From Flavobacteriaceae bacterium PRS1 (GTDB lineage: Bacteria; Bacteroidota; Bacteroidia; Flavobacteriales; Flavobacteriaceae): a stretch of 64,000 nucleotides of DNA. The translations under genes were made by a program, and so were the position numbers. The stretch's first letter is position 1. Each line of letters starts with the position of its first letter. Under the pieces are notes generated by a model. That model made no database searches. It was not told where the DNA came from and saw only the letters and a program-made list of their open reading frames with translations. Positions 1 through 8,682 of this stretch are shown here, in pieces. The DNA lies in NCBI GenBank assembly GCA_003709165.1, contig RDRZ01000008.1, forward strand, positions 1-64,000, given 5' to 3'.

Positions 1-191
1 GGAATTTGTTAGTTGGTTCATTAAAATTTAGATATTTAGAACGTTTAGAACTTAAAAATGATAAAGTAATAAAACGTGAAAAATTATTTGAAGGAATGGG
101 TCGCGTAAGAAACGTGAAACAAGGACCAAATGGTTACATTTATGTAGCAATGGAAGGTGTTGGTATCGTAAAGATTAATCCTAAAAAATAA
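1..191 (+). CDS. PQQ-dependent sugar dehydrogenase, C-terminal end (partial)
   Basis: Only the last 60 or so residues are in the window; the reading frame is open to the left edge, so the TTG at position 6 is not a real start. The visible segment reads LVGSLKFRYLERLEL, then GRVRNVKQGPNGYIYV, then a short tail. This is the last propeller blade of soluble glucose/sorbosone dehydrogenases of the YliI/Asd type, which oxidise aldose sugars in the periplasm using PQQ. The next gene on the same strand encodes a c-type cytochrome, a sensible electron acceptor. Family assignment rests on a short segment, so the exact substrate cannot be given. Confidence 0.72.
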   Translation, partial: NLLVGSLKFRYLERLELKNDKVIKREKLFEGMGRVRNVKQGPNGYIYVAMEGVGIVKINPKK

Positions 192-263
192 ACCACTATC
201 GACTAAAGTGTCATCGGTTTGACAATGAATTAAATTCGTTTCAGTATTAAGCTCTTATAGTTT

Positions 264-324
264 GAAGTCAGAAGACCGATGACGGATGCTCACTTCGGTC
301 ATCGGTCATCGGTCTTCAGTCTTC
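264..324. repeat. Imperfect inverted repeat (intergenic)
   Basis: Arms at 264-283 and 305-324 are inverted copies of each other with two mismatches, and the 13 bases GTCATCGGTCTTC pair perfectly. The right arm is surrounded by extra copies of the CGGTC/CTTCGGTC motif, extending to about 336. It lies in the 270-bp gap between the dehydrogenase and the cytochrome gene. There is no T-run after the hairpin, so it is not a standard terminator. It resembles the short self-complementary filler repeats common in Flavobacteriaceae intergenic DNA. Confidence 0.7.
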
Positions 325-504
325 GGTCTTCCGACTTTATGATTCTGAAATATTTTTGAAGCTATAACTATATGCAAAAGTGCATAGTTTTAACTATTTT
401 TGAGACCAATAAATATTAAGAAACATCCATAACTAAATCTCGAAACACAAGGGAATTATTATAGGATGTTCCATCTAACTGTTGAAAACAATAGATTTAG
501 ACAC

Positions 505-912
505 ATGAAAGTATTTTTAGTTGTATGCATAGCCTTAATTTCTACACTATTTATTAATAATATACAGGACGACACATTAAAAGAAAGTATCAAACGTGGA
601 AACGAAATATATTCCGATTTCTGTATGTCTTGCCATTTACCTTCAGGAAAAGGTATCGCTAACGTGTTTCCACCATTAGAAAATTCCGATTTTTTAATGG
701 AAAAACGAGTCGCAAGTATTAGAAGTATAAAATTTGGTCTTAACAAAGAAATAACTGTTAATGGAAAAAAATATAATGGATTTATGGCAACTTTAGGTTT
801 ATCTGACCAAGAAATTGCAGATGTTATGAATTATATTACAAACAGTTGGGGAAATAAAAATGGTGAAATAATTACAATCGAAGAAGTTTCTAATATCAAA
901 AAAATAAATTGA
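505..912 (+). CDS. c-type cytochrome, small exported
   Basis: A 135-residue single-haem cytochrome c. The ATG at 505 is preferred to the upstream ATG at 466 because it gives a clean signal peptide (MKVFLVVCIALISTLFIN). The haem attachment motif CMSCH is at residues 40-44, and Met94 in NGFMATLG is the likely sixth ligand, followed by the usual C-terminal helix (LSDQEIADVMNYITNSW). It should sit in the periplasm or be membrane tethered and pass electrons from the upstream PQQ sugar dehydrogenase to the respiratory chain. That pairing is inferred from gene order. The class is secure; the electron donor is not proven. Confidence 0.9.
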   Translation: MKVFLVVCIALISTLFINNIQDDTLKESIKRGNEIYSDFCMSCHLPSGKGIANVFPPLENSDFLMEKRVASIRSIKFGLNKEITVNGKKYNGFMATLGLSDQEIADVMNYITNSWGNKNGEIITIEEVSNIKKIN

Positions 913-924
913 TAACTATTTGCC

Positions 925-932
925 TAAATTTG
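925..932 (+). promoter_or_regulatory. Candidate -7 box (TAAATTTG) upstream of udk
   Basis: TAAATTTG fits the Bacteroidota -7 consensus TAnnTTTG and lies 25 bases before the udk start. A TTG at 909-911 could be the -33 element, but the spacing (13 bases) is shorter than usual, so the call is tentative. Confidence 0.4.
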
Positions 933-956
933 CAATACTAATTATAAAAATTTATC

Positions 957-1562
957 ATGCTTATTATAGGTATTGCTGGAGGAACAGGTTGTGGTAAAAC
1001 AACGGTTGTAAATCAAATTTTAAAAGAGCTTCCTGAAGGTGTAGTTGGCGTTATTTCTCAAGATTCATATTATACAGACACATCGCACTTAACGTATGAA
1101 GAACGTATAAAAATTAATTTTGATCACCCAAGATCCATAGATTTCAAATTATTGGTTTCACATTTAAAAGAACTTAAAAAAAATAATCCAATACATCAAC
1201 CCGTTTATTCGTTTGTAAAGCACAATAGAACAGGAGATACTATTTTAACACATCCAAGAAAAGTAATGATTGTTGAAGGTATTTTAATTCTTACAAATCC
1301 TAAATTAAGAGATATGTTCGATATTAAAATATTTGTACATGCCGACAGTGATGAGCGCTTAATACGTCGTTTAAAACGTGATATAGCTGAACGCGGAAGA
1401 AGTCTCAAGGAAATATTATCTCGTTATCAGAATACTTTAAAGCCTATGCATGACCAATTTATTGAACCTACAAAAGAGTTTGCTGACATCATTATTCCAA
1501 ATAACAATTACAATACAGTTGCAGTAGATATCGTAAGAATAATTATTAACGAAAAATTATAA
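957..1562 (+). CDS. udk: Uridine kinase
   Basis: A 201-residue cytosolic kinase that phosphorylates uridine (and usually cytidine) in pyrimidine salvage. The P-loop GIAGGTGCGKTT is at residues 5-16, followed by the family motifs SQDSYY (34-39) with the catalytic Asp36 and INFDHPRSID near residue 53. RRLKRDIAERGRS near residue 139 is the lid region. Length matches the family. It is followed with no gap by the FtsB/DivIC-like gene (its stop at 1560-1562 abuts that ATG at 1563), so the two are co-transcribed. Function is secure. Confidence 0.96.
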   Translation: MLIIGIAGGTGCGKTTVVNQILKELPEGVVGVISQDSYYTDTSHLTYEERIKINFDHPRSIDFKLLVSHLKELKKNNPIHQPVYSFVKHNRTGDTILTHPRKVMIVEGILILTNPKLRDMFDIKIFVHADSDERLIRRLKRDIAERGRSLKEILSRYQNTLKPMHDQFIEPTKEFADIIIPNNNYNTVAVDIVRIIINEKL

Positions 1563-1898
1563 ATGCCTAAATCTCAACAAAAATATAAGCGGTTTTTAAA
1601 GCCATTTAAAAATATTTTTCTTCTCATTTTAATTATGTTCTCTATTTGGATGCTTTTTTTTGATAGTAATTCGTGGTTTATTAATAACGAATTAAATAAT
1701 GACATTAAAGATCTTGAAGAAGAAAAAGAATATTATAAAAGAGAGCAAGAGAAAGATAACAAAGAAATAGAAAAATTGAGCAATGATAAAGGTTTAGAAA
1801 AATATGGACGTGAGGAGTATTATATGAAAAAAGATAATGAAGAAATTTACTTAATCGAATACGAAGATAGCATTTCAAAACAGAAAAAGGATGAGTAA
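1563..1898 (+). CDS. Septum formation initiator family protein (FtsB/DivIC-like)
   Basis: A 111-residue bitopic membrane protein: a basic N-terminus, one transmembrane helix at about residues 17-33 and a charged coiled coil at about 41-75, then the conserved tail EKYGREEYYMKKDNEEIYLIEYE. This is the architecture of FtsB/DivIC, which bridges FtsQ/DivIB and FtsL in the divisome. It sits directly after udk and overlaps the start of the methylmalonyl-CoA mutase small subunit by 8 bases, the usual gene order in Flavobacteriia. Family membership is clear; equivalence to FtsB rather than DivIC is a matter of naming. Confidence 0.88.
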   Translation: MPKSQQKYKRFLKPFKNIFLLILIMFSIWMLFFDSNSWFINNELNNDIKDLEEEKEYYKREQEKDNKEIEKLSNDKGLEKYGREEYYMKKDNEEIYLIEYEDSISKQKKDE

Positions 1899-3267
1899 AT
1901 TGTTGTTTAATGAGTATAAAAGTGTTTCAGCAAAAGCCTGGAAACAAAAAATTCAATTAGATTTAAAAGGTGACGATTATAACGAGGCTTTAATTTGGAA
2001 TTCTCCTGAAGGCATTGATGTAAAACCATTTTATCATGCCGATGAATTTAAAACCCTACCACAAGTTTCAAGTGCTAAAGTTACCTCGTGGAAAATTTGC
2101 CAAACAGTTTATGTTTCCGATGAAGAACAAGCTAATACAAAAGCATTAGATGTATTAAGTAGAGGTGCAAATAGTATAAAATTTATTATTCCTTCTGAAG
2201 ATATTTCAATAGATGAATTACTTAAAGATATTGACCTTACTTCTACTCCACTACATTTTGAATTACAATTCCTTTCCGAAGAGTTCGTTAAACAATTTGT
2301 TTCCATTCCTATCGAAGGAAAAATCAATTTTAACATTGACATTATAGGTAATTTAGCAAGAACAGGAAATTGGTATTATAACCTAAATAGAGATCACGAA
2401 ATCCTTAATAATATCATTGCAAGTTCTACCAAGCAATCTACTTCTCTTTTATCAATAGATGTCTCTTTATACCAAAATGCAGGAGCCAATATGGTTCAGC
2501 AATTGGCTTATGGATTAGCTCATGCCAATGAATACCTAAATCATTTTGGTGAAAAAGTGATCCATCAAATTAACTTTAATATTTCTGTTGGCACCAATTA
2601 TTTCTTCGAAATTGCTAAACTTCGTGCATTACAATTATTATGGAAAACTTTAGCGTCAGAGTATAGTGAGAATGTTTCTACTTGTCACATCTACGCTACA
2701 CCAACAAAACGTAACAAAACCATTTACGATTACAACACCAATATGCTACGCACAACAACCGAATGTATGAGCGCAATACTTGGTGGAGCTCATACAATTA
2801 GCAATCTACCTTACGACTCAGTGTACCATAAAGACAACGAATTTGGAGAACGTATTTCCCGAAATCAGTTGTTAATATTAAAGCACGAAAGTTATTTTAA
2901 TAAAGTAAATAATCCAGCTGATGGCTCATATTATATTGAAAGTTTAACACAACAAATGGCTGAAAAAGCATTGGTGTTATTTAAAAATATTGAAGCTAAT
3001 GGTGGGTTTTTAAAGCAATTAAAAGAAGGTATTATCCAACGAAAAATAAAAGAAAGTGGTATCAAAGAACAAAAGCTATTTAATAATAATGAAGAGATAT
3101 TGTTAGGAACTAATAAACATCCAAACACAACAGATAAAATGAAACATGACTTAGAATTATATCCTTTTGTAAAAACAAAAGTTAGAAAGACATTAATAGA
3201 ACCTATTATAGAAAAACGTTTAGCCGAAACATTAGAACAAAAACGATTAAAAACCGAAAAAACATGA
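1891..3267 (+). CDS. mutA: Methylmalonyl-CoA mutase, small (beta) subunit
   Basis: A 458-residue subunit homologous to the barrel domain of the large subunit but without the C-terminal cobalamin-binding domain (no DxHxxG motif). This is typical of the non-catalytic small subunit. With the large subunit it forms the adenosylcobalamin enzyme that interconverts succinyl-CoA and methylmalonyl-CoA in propionate metabolism. Segments such as NMLRTTTECMSAILGGAHTI parallel the large-subunit segment [20 protein letters not shown]. It overlaps the upstream division gene by 8 bases and the downstream lipoprotein gene by 4 (ATGA), so it belongs to the same operon. Confidence 0.94.
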   Translation: MSKLLFNEYKSVSAKAWKQKIQLDLKGDDYNEALIWNSPEGIDVKPFYHADEFKTLPQVSSAKVTSWKICQTVYVSDEEQANTKALDVLSRGANSIKFIIPSEDISIDELLKDIDLTSTPLHFELQFLSEEFVKQFVSIPIEGKINFNIDIIGNLARTGNWYYNLNRDHEILNNIIASSTKQSTSLLSIDVSLYQNAGANMVQQLAYGLAHANEYLNHFGEKVIHQINFNISVGTNYFFEIAKLRALQLLWKTLASEYSENVSTCHIYATPTKRNKTIYDYNTNMLRTTTECMSAILGGAHTISNLPYDSVYHKDNEFGERISRNQLLILKHESYFNKVNNPADGSYYIESLTQQMAEKALVLFKNIEANGGFLKQLKEGIIQRKIKESGIKEQKLFNNNEEILLGTNKHPNTTDKMKHDLELYPFVKTKVRKTLIEPIIEKRLAETLEQKRLKTEKT

Positions 3268-3938
3268 AAATAATTATAATATCTACCTTAACTATTTTGC
3301 TATTAATAAGTTGTAATAAAGAGCCGAAATTTGAATACAAATATGATAACAATGACGACTTATTTAAATGTTCTTCTGTAGATATGGAACTTATTAAAGA
3401 AGCTGTTTACGCTTTTGAAGAATACTTAAAAGAATATTATATTTTTCAAGGACCAAAATCTGTTCATAATGGGTTAAATAATTACTGGAAAATTTCCATT
3501 ACAAATCGTTTACCAGCTATAGAATATATAAATCCACATATAATTAAATTACGTGACATTCTCAAAAACGAAACAAGTCTTTGGATTACAAAGAATGATA
3601 AAACCATCTTAAATTTTAATCACCCTATAATGGACTGCATTAGTAAAAATCTAATAGATTTAGAATTGAAAAATTTATTCGATTTTTTAAGAAACTCAAA
3701 TACATTTAGTTCTGAAGTGTTTTTAGCTTCTCTCAAATGGGCAGACAAAAGAATTAAGGATGATAAAGCATTTGAAACATACTTGGTTTTAGACACTTTT
3801 TATGCAAGAATTTTAAATGTTGACTTTAATAATCTAGAGGAAAGTATTAAAACTAATAGAAAAAATATTGCAAAAAAAAAATTAAGAGAAGAAGGTTCGG
3901 AAAAAATAATTAAAAACAACCTTGAGTTATTTAAGTAA
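3264..3938 (+). CDS. Predicted lipoprotein of unknown function between mutA and mutB
   Basis: A 224-residue protein with a lipoprotein signal peptide: a hydrophobic stretch ending in LLISC with the lipid-modified Cys17. The mature part is rich in charged helices ([15 protein letters not shown] near the end) and has no domain I recognise. It is translationally coupled to mutA (ATGA overlap) and ends 2 bases before the mutB ATG, so it is co-expressed with the mutase although it would be exported to a membrane. Its presence may be ordinary operon packing rather than a functional link. Confidence 0.82.
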   Translation: MKIIIISTLTILLLISCNKEPKFEYKYDNNDDLFKCSSVDMELIKEAVYAFEEYLKEYYIFQGPKSVHNGLNNYWKISITNRLPAIEYINPHIIKLRDILKNETSLWITKNDKTILNFNHPIMDCISKNLIDLELKNLFDFLRNSNTFSSEVFLASLKWADKRIKDDKAFETYLVLDTFYARILNVDFNNLEESIKTNRKNIAKKKLREEGSEKIIKNNLELFK

Positions 3939-3940
3939 AA

Positions 3941-6097
3941 ATGTCAAGAAAAAATCTGCAACATATAACTCTTAAATCAGAAGCAAAGCATCTGAAATCA
4001 GAAACGCAAAAATCTTTTTTAACTGCTGAAGGTATTGCTATAAAATCCACTTACACAAAAGACGATATTAGTAGTTTAAAGCATCTAAATTTTGTAGCAG
4101 GAATCTCACCATATCTTCGTGGACCATATTCAACAATGTATGTACGTCGGCCTTGGACCATTCGCCAATATGCAGGTTTTAGCACAGCCGAAGATAGTAA
4201 TGCGTTTTACAAACGCAATTTAGAAGCAGGACAAAAAGGACTTTCAATAGCATTTGATCTGGCAACACATCGTGGTTATGATAGCGACCACGAACGGGTG
4301 ATTGGCGATGTTGGAAAAGCAGGAGTTGCTATTGATAGTGTTGAAGATATGAAAATTCTATTCGACCAGATTCCGCTCGATAAGATGTCGGTTTCTATGA
4401 CTATGAATGGCGCTGTTTTACCAATCCTGGCATTTTATATTGTTGCTGCCGAAGAACAAGGTGTAAAACCCGAGCAACTTTCTGGAACTATACAAAATGA
4501 TGTTTTAAAGGAGTTTATGGTACGAAATACTTATATCTATCCACCTTCCTCATCTATGAAAATAGTTTCAGATATTTTAGATTATTCAAGTAAAAAAATG
4601 CCAAAATTCAACAGCATCAGTATTTCTGGCTACCATATGCAGGAAGCTGGTGCCACTTGCGATATCGAATTGGCTTATACACTTGCCGACGGTTTGGAAT
4701 ATATTCGCGCTGGATTAAAAACTGGATTAAACATCGATACTTTTGCGCCACGTATTTCATTTTTCTGGGGAATTGGGATGAACCACTTTATGGAAATTGC
4801 TAAAATGAGAGCAGCACGAATGCTTTGGGCTAAAGTGCTTAAACAATTCAATCCTAAAAATCCAAAGTCTTTGGTACTGCGTACACATTGTCAAACAAGT
4901 GGTTGGAGTTTAACTGAACAAGACCCATTTAATAATGTGGCACGAACGTGTATAGAAGCTACAGCAGCAGTTTTTGGTGGCACACAAAGTTTACACACAA
5001 ATGCTTTAGATGAAGCCATTGCTCTACCTACAGATTTTTCGGCAAGAATTGCCAGAAACACACAAATTTATCTGCAGGAAGAAACTAAAATAACTAAAAC
5101 GGTCGATCCTTGGGCTGGAAGTTATTATGTTGAAAAACTAACACATGATATCGCACAAAAAGCCTGGCAACTTATTGAAGAGATTGAAGAACTTGGTGGT
5201 ATGACTAAAGCTATTGAAGCTGGAATTCCAAAGATTAGAATAGAAGAAGCAGCTGCTCGCAAACAAGCACGTATAGATTCTGGTCAGGATATAATTGTTG
5301 GTGTTAATAAATACAGGCTTGAAGAGGAAGACCCAATACAAACTTTGGAAGTCGATAATCAAACAGTTCGTAGCCAACAAATAGAACGACTAAACAGAAT
5401 AAAATCCGAACGTAATTCAGATAAAGTTAAAGCAACTCTAACAAAATTAACCGAAACGGCAAAAGCTTTTAATACAAATTTAAAAGATCCTCATTTGTAT
5501 GAGGACAAGAATTTACTAACTTTAGCTGTTGAAGCTGCTCGTAAACGAGCCACATTAGGCGAAATTAGCGACGCACTCGAAGTAGCATTCGGACGTTATA
5601 AAGCTCAAATAAAATCATTTAGCGGGGTGTATAGTAAAGAAATAAAAGACGATAAATCCTTTAAAAAAGCAAGAGAACTTGCCGATAAATTTGCCGAACA
5701 AGATGGTCGCAGACCACGTATCATGATTGCTAAAATGGGACAAGACGGTCACGACCGAGGCGCCAAAGTTGTCGCTACTGGTTATGCCGATGTTGGTTTT
5801 GACGTGGATATTGGACCTCTATTCCAAACACCTCAAGAGGTTGCAAAACAAGCTGTAGAAAATGATGTGCACATTCTTGGCATATCATCTTTAGCTGCTG
5901 GACATAAAACGCTTGTACCTCAAGTTATAGAAGAACTTAAAAACTATGGTCGTGCAGATATTATGGTGGTGGTTGGTGGTGTCATCCCAAAACAAGATTA
6001 CCAATATTTATTTGATGCTGGTGCCATTGCAGTTTTTGGACCTGGCACTAAAATTAGCGAAGCCGCTATTAAAATTTTGGAGATATTAATAGATTAA
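3941..6097 (+). CDS. mutB: Methylmalonyl-CoA mutase, large (alpha) subunit
   Basis: The 718-residue catalytic subunit of adenosylcobalamin-dependent methylmalonyl-CoA mutase. The N-terminal two thirds form the substrate-binding barrel ([21 protein letters not shown] near residue 67 is the hallmark). The C-terminal domain from about residue 590 binds cobalamin, with DGHDRG at 602-607, His604 being the lower axial ligand, and the later motifs [10 protein letters not shown] and VVVGGVIP. Length is normal. It ends the operon that starts at udk. The last 69 bases of the gene are duplicated downstream at 6216-6284. Confidence 0.97.
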   Translation: MSRKNLQHITLKSEAKHLKSETQKSFLTAEGIAIKSTYTKDDISSLKHLNFVAGISPYLRGPYSTMYVRRPWTIRQYAGFSTAEDSNAFYKRNLEAGQKGLSIAFDLATHRGYDSDHERVIGDVGKAGVAIDSVEDMKILFDQIPLDKMSVSMTMNGAVLPILAFYIVAAEEQGVKPEQLSGTIQNDVLKEFMVRNTYIYPPSSSMKIVSDILDYSSKKMPKFNSISISGYHMQEAGATCDIELAYTLADGLEYIRAGLKTGLNIDTFAPRISFFWGIGMNHFMEIAKMRAARMLWAKVLKQFNPKNPKSLVLRTHCQTSGWSLTEQDPFNNVARTCIEATAAVFGGTQSLHTNALDEAIALPTDFSARIARNTQIYLQEETKITKTVDPWAGSYYVEKLTHDIAQKAWQLIEEIEELGGMTKAIEAGIPKIRIEEAAARKQARIDSGQDIIVGVNKYRLEEEDPIQTLEVDNQTVRSQQIERLNRIKSERNSDKVKATLTKLTETAKAFNTNLKDPHLYEDKNLLTLAVEAARKRATLGEISDALEVAFGRYKAQIKSFSGVYSKEIKDDKSFKKARELADKFAEQDGRRPRIMIAKMGQDGHDRGAKVVATGYADVGFDVDIGPLFQTPQEVAKQAVENDVHILGISSLAAGHKTLVPQVIEELKNYGRADIMVVVGGVIPKQDYQYLFDAGAIAVFGPGTKISEAAIKILEILID

Positions 6098-6340
6098 ATT
6101 TAGATTCTTTTATGAACAACACAAAAAAAATTCTTCACGATAAAGCATAGAGATTTTGGGAATTTTAATTGCTCAAATAAAGCTTACCATATAGCAACTT
6201 ACTAATTTGTAAGTTGCAATTTTTGGACCTGGAACCAAAATTAGTGATGCAGCTATAAATATTTTGGAGATATTGATAGATTAAATTTAGATTCTTTTAT
6301 GAAATACACACAAAAAATGCTTCGCGATAATGCCTTAAAA
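6029..6340 (+). repeat. Decayed duplication of mutB end plus SDR start
   Basis: The segment from 6029 to about 6150 reappears at 6216 to about 6337, a constant offset of 187 bases. It includes the last 23 codons of mutB (stop included), the spacer ATTTAGATTCTTTT and the ATG with the first codons of the SDR gene. The first copy of the SDR start (6112) reads MNNTKKILHDKA and then hits a stop, against MKYTQKMLRDNALKGK in the live gene. The copies differ by scattered substitutions, so the event is not recent. The second copy supplies the working SDR start. Confidence 0.85.
6194..6225 (+). terminator. Hairpin with T-run after mutB, inside the duplication
   Basis: GCAACTTAC (6194-6202) pairs with GTAAGTTGC (6209-6217) across a 6-base loop and is followed by AATTTTT. 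This is the form of an intrinsic terminator for the mutase operon. The T-run is part of the duplicated mutB end (GCAATTTTTGG against GCAGTTTTTGG). The stem is AT-rich, so strength is uncertain. Confidence 0.5.
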
Positions 6341-7177
6341 GGAAAAACCATAGTTGTAACTGGTGGAGGTAGTGGTTTGGGTAAGGCAATGTCTAAATAT
6401 TTTTTAGAACTTGGTGCAAACGTAGCAATTACATCAAGGAATTTAGAAAAACTACAAAATACAGCTAAAGAACTTGAAGTAGAAACGGGTGGAAATTGTT
6501 TACCTATTCAATGTGATGTCCGACATTACGATCAGGTTTTGACAATGCATAAAGCTGTAATAGACAAATTTGATAGAATAGATGTATTACTTAATAATGC
6601 TGCTGGAAATTTTATCTCACCAACCGAACGTTTATCTGCAAATGCTTTCGATACAATTATTGATATCGTTTTAAAAGGCACTAAAAATTGTACCTTGGCT
6701 TTTGGCAAACATTGGATTGCCACAAAACAAAGAAATACTATTGTTTTAAACATTGTAACTACATATGCCTGGACAGGTTCTGGATATGTAGTACCAAGTG
6801 CAACCGCAAAAGCCGGTGTGTTAGCAATGACACGAAGTCTTGCTGTAGAATGGGCAAAATATGGCATGCGATTTAATGCTATTGCTCCAGGACCATTCCC
6901 TACAAAAGGTGCTTGGGATAGATTAATGCCTGGAAATCTTAAAGATAAATTCGATATATCTAAAAAAGTACCTTTACAACGTGTTGGAGAACATCAGGAA
7001 TTGGCAAATCTCGCTGCCTATTTAGTTTCAGATTTCTCTTCTTATATAAATGGCGAAGTTATAACCATAGATGGTGGAGAATGGCTTAAAGGGGCCGGTG
7101 AATTTAATATGCTGGAAGACATTCCTAAAGAAATGTGGGATCAATTAGAAATGATGATTAGAGCAAAGAAAAGTTAA
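6299..7177 (+). CDS. SDR oxidoreductase, 2,4-dienoyl-CoA reductase-like
   Basis: A 292-residue short-chain dehydrogenase. The cofactor motif TGGGSGLG is at residues 21-28 and NNAAGNF at 99-105, the latter characteristic of 2,4-dienoyl-CoA reductases of the animal/peroxisomal type. These reduce conjugated dienoyl-CoA with NADPH during oxidation of unsaturated fatty acids. The classical YxxxK is degenerate: Lys171 is present but position 167 is Ser, as in that subfamily. MTRSLAVEWAKYGMRFNAIAPGP completes the Rossmann core. It lies after the mutase operon but behind a probable terminator. Fold is certain, substrate probable. Confidence 0.88.
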   Translation: MKYTQKMLRDNALKGKTIVVTGGGSGLGKAMSKYFLELGANVAITSRNLEKLQNTAKELEVETGGNCLPIQCDVRHYDQVLTMHKAVIDKFDRIDVLLNNAAGNFISPTERLSANAFDTIIDIVLKGTKNCTLAFGKHWIATKQRNTIVLNIVTTYAWTGSGYVVPSATAKAGVLAMTRSLAVEWAKYGMRFNAIAPGPFPTKGAWDRLMPGNLKDKFDISKKVPLQRVGEHQELANLAAYLVSDFSSYINGEVITIDGGEWLKGAGEFNMLEDIPKEMWDQLEMMIRAKKS

Positions 7178-7293
7178 TTTCTGTCTTTTTTAAAATATGA
7201 TAAGGTTTCCCTAACACCATCTCCCATTATGCTCCTATTTATTGGGAACAAATCAGATGCCCATCTATACATTATGTTATCAATTTTTTTCAT
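7174..7293 (-). pseudogene. DUF4910-type aminopeptidase-like gene, 5' fragment only
   Basis: On the minus strand an ATG at 7293 opens 39 codons reading MKKIDNIMYRWASDLFPINR, then SIMGDGVRETLSYFKKDRN, then a stop. FPINRSI-GDGVRETL is the conserved start of DUF4910/DUF2172 aminopeptidase-fold proteins, which are common in surface-polysaccharide clusters and are around 400 residues long. The gene is cut after about 36 residues exactly where the convergent SDR gene ends; its stop codon overlaps that of the SDR. It begins 2 bases after the VOC gene and so was the next gene of that operon. This is a truncation scar, not a functional gene. Confidence 0.75.
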
Positions 7294-7295
7294 AT

Positions 7296-7694
7296 TTATT
7301 TTTCTATTAATTCAATAATAAACCTGAGCTTTGTAAATAAAAAAGCAATTTTTTTATCATTAAAAGCTTTTGCTTTAACTGGTCCACTAATTAAAATATT
7401 GTTTAAATCCTGAAGTTTTTTAATAGCTTGATCAATATTGTCAACTTTATATGCTACATGATTAAGTATATTTTTACCTTGTTTTAAAACATTATCAACT
7501 GGATTAACTTTTGCATTAGGAGCAACTAACTCATAACATATATCAGTTGAATCATATCCAAATTGAACTGTTACACCCTGTATGCTATCAACGATTGGTT
7601 CTGACCAATTCTTGATTTGAAGAGTTTCTGTTAATATTTGTCTACCTATTTCCAATGACTTAACAAAAATTCCAATATGATTAAATTCCATCAT
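7296..7694 (-). CDS. VOC (glyoxalase/epimerase-fold) protein
   Basis: A 132-residue protein of the vicinal-oxygen-chelate superfamily. It has the opening FNHIGIFVKSLE, where the His is usually a metal ligand, and a second repeat ILNHVAYKVDNIDQAIKKL with another His, ending in FIIELIEK whose Glu is the usual third ligand. Relatives include methylmalonyl-CoA epimerase, but the neighbours here are a carrier protein and an acyltransferase. A role in a tailoring pathway, acting on a carrier- or CoA-bound substrate, is therefore more likely; this is inferred. Its start overlaps the end of the AAC(3)-like gene by 14 bases, so the two are coupled. Confidence 0.8.
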   Translation of the reverse strand: MMEFNHIGIFVKSLEIGRQILTETLQIKNWSEPIVDSIQGVTVQFGYDSTDICYELVAPNAKVNPVDNVLKQGKNILNHVAYKVDNIDQAIKKLQDLNNILISGPVKAKAFNDKKIAFLFTKLRFIIELIEK

Positions 7695-8454
7695 TACCCT
7701 CTATAATATGTATATTTTCTTTAATACTAATCATTTCATTAGCAACATTAAAAAAATTAACTGACTTAACAGCCAAAAAATTAGCTCTACCAATTTGATC
7801 TCTACTTAAAAAACCCAATTCATCTAATCTTTGTTTAAGTTTATCTAATTTAACACTGGATTGCCTATTTAGATCTCTAACAAAATATTTTATACTAGAT
7901 TCAATATTCTTTGAATTATTAATAATAATTGACTTAAAATTCTTAAAATATCTATAACTCACGTTATTAAACTGATCAACATAATGAATGAATGTTATTC
8001 TATCAAAAGAGCATCCTAAAGTAATTATCCAAAAATTATTTTTATACATTAAATCAAAGCATGTTCCTTTTCCAAAGCAATCAGAGGTTGATGATTTTTG
8101 AAAATCCTCTGATAATTTCCCAACAGATGCAACGCTAAATATTGGATTTGACGATCTCAATATATTTTTCTTTTTTCTAAAATATTCTGTTACTATTCCT
8201 ACATCACTTTTTGTTGTTAAAGGATTAAAAGGTTGATTTTTTGTAGAACTATAAGAAAAAGTAGGTAAAATCAATGTGCCATTTGGACCTATGTAGTTAA
8301 TAAATCCACAAATTAAATTATCTATCTTTTTTTCAAGAGAACTCCCAACAATAAATGCTGTAACAAAAGCATCAATATGTAAAAAAATATTGTCACCTTT
8401 TTTTATACCGTTTTTTTTTAAAATCTTAAAAATATCTTCAACACTTAATAACAC
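7681..8454 (-). CDS. AAC(3)-family N-acyltransferase
   Basis: A 257-residue member of the aminoglycoside 3-N-acetyltransferase fold. Visible motifs are GDNIFLHIDAF, GPNGTLILPTFSYS, RSSNPIFSVASVG, and GKGTCFDLMYKNNFWIITLGCSFDRITFIHYVD with the conserved His. Members in polysaccharide or lipid clusters acylate amino sugars rather than drugs. It starts with GTG immediately after the stop codon of the acyl carrier protein gene (TAG-GTG), which suggests translational coupling and an ACP-bound donor instead of acetyl-CoA; that is my inference. It should not be read as an antibiotic-resistance gene from this evidence. Confidence 0.82.
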   Translation of the reverse strand: MLLSVEDIFKILKKNGIKKGDNIFLHIDAFVTAFIVGSSLEKKIDNLICGFINYIGPNGTLILPTFSYSSTKNQPFNPLTTKSDVGIVTEYFRKKKNILRSSNPIFSVASVGKLSEDFQKSSTSDCFGKGTCFDLMYKNNFWIITLGCSFDRITFIHYVDQFNNVSYRYFKNFKSIIINNSKNIESSIKYFVRDLNRQSSVKLDKLKQRLDELGFLSRDQIGRANFLAVKSVNFFNVANEMISIKENIHIIEGNDGI

Positions 8455-8682
8455 CTATTTTTTATTTAAAATATTTAAAATTTCCTTTATTGATTTTGTT
8501 TCTGAAAGTTCTTCTGACGTTAATCTAATGTCAAAAGTTGATTCAACATTCATCAATAAGTTTAAATTACCCATTGAATCCCATTCAGATACAGAATTAA
8601 TTTCTAAGGATTCGAAATCCTTGTACTCAAAATTTGCTTCTGGAAAAGTTTCTCTAAATGTATTTAGTAGTTTTTCCCTCAT
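8455..8682 (-). CDS. Acyl carrier protein
   Basis: A 75-residue acidic carrier protein with the phosphopantetheine attachment motif EWDSMGNLNLL, in which Ser36 is the modified residue, and an ordinary four-helix ACP layout. It is not the housekeeping fatty-acid ACP: it is in a small accessory operon, overlapping the FkbH-like gene by the ATGA arrangement. In known pathways FkbH proteins load a glyceryl group onto exactly such a discrete ACP. The gene itself looks intact, although its usual partner upstream is truncated. Confidence 0.9.
   Translation of the reverse strand: MREKLLNTFRETFPEANFEYKDFESLEINSVSEWDSMGNLNLLMNVESTFDIRLTSEELSETKSIKEILNILNKK

Noticed and set aside
7681-8454. Antibiotic-resistance gene (aminoglycoside acetyltransferase)
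   Set aside because: Only the fold is shared. The gene is coupled to an ACP and a FkbH-like gene, so a biosynthetic role is more likely.
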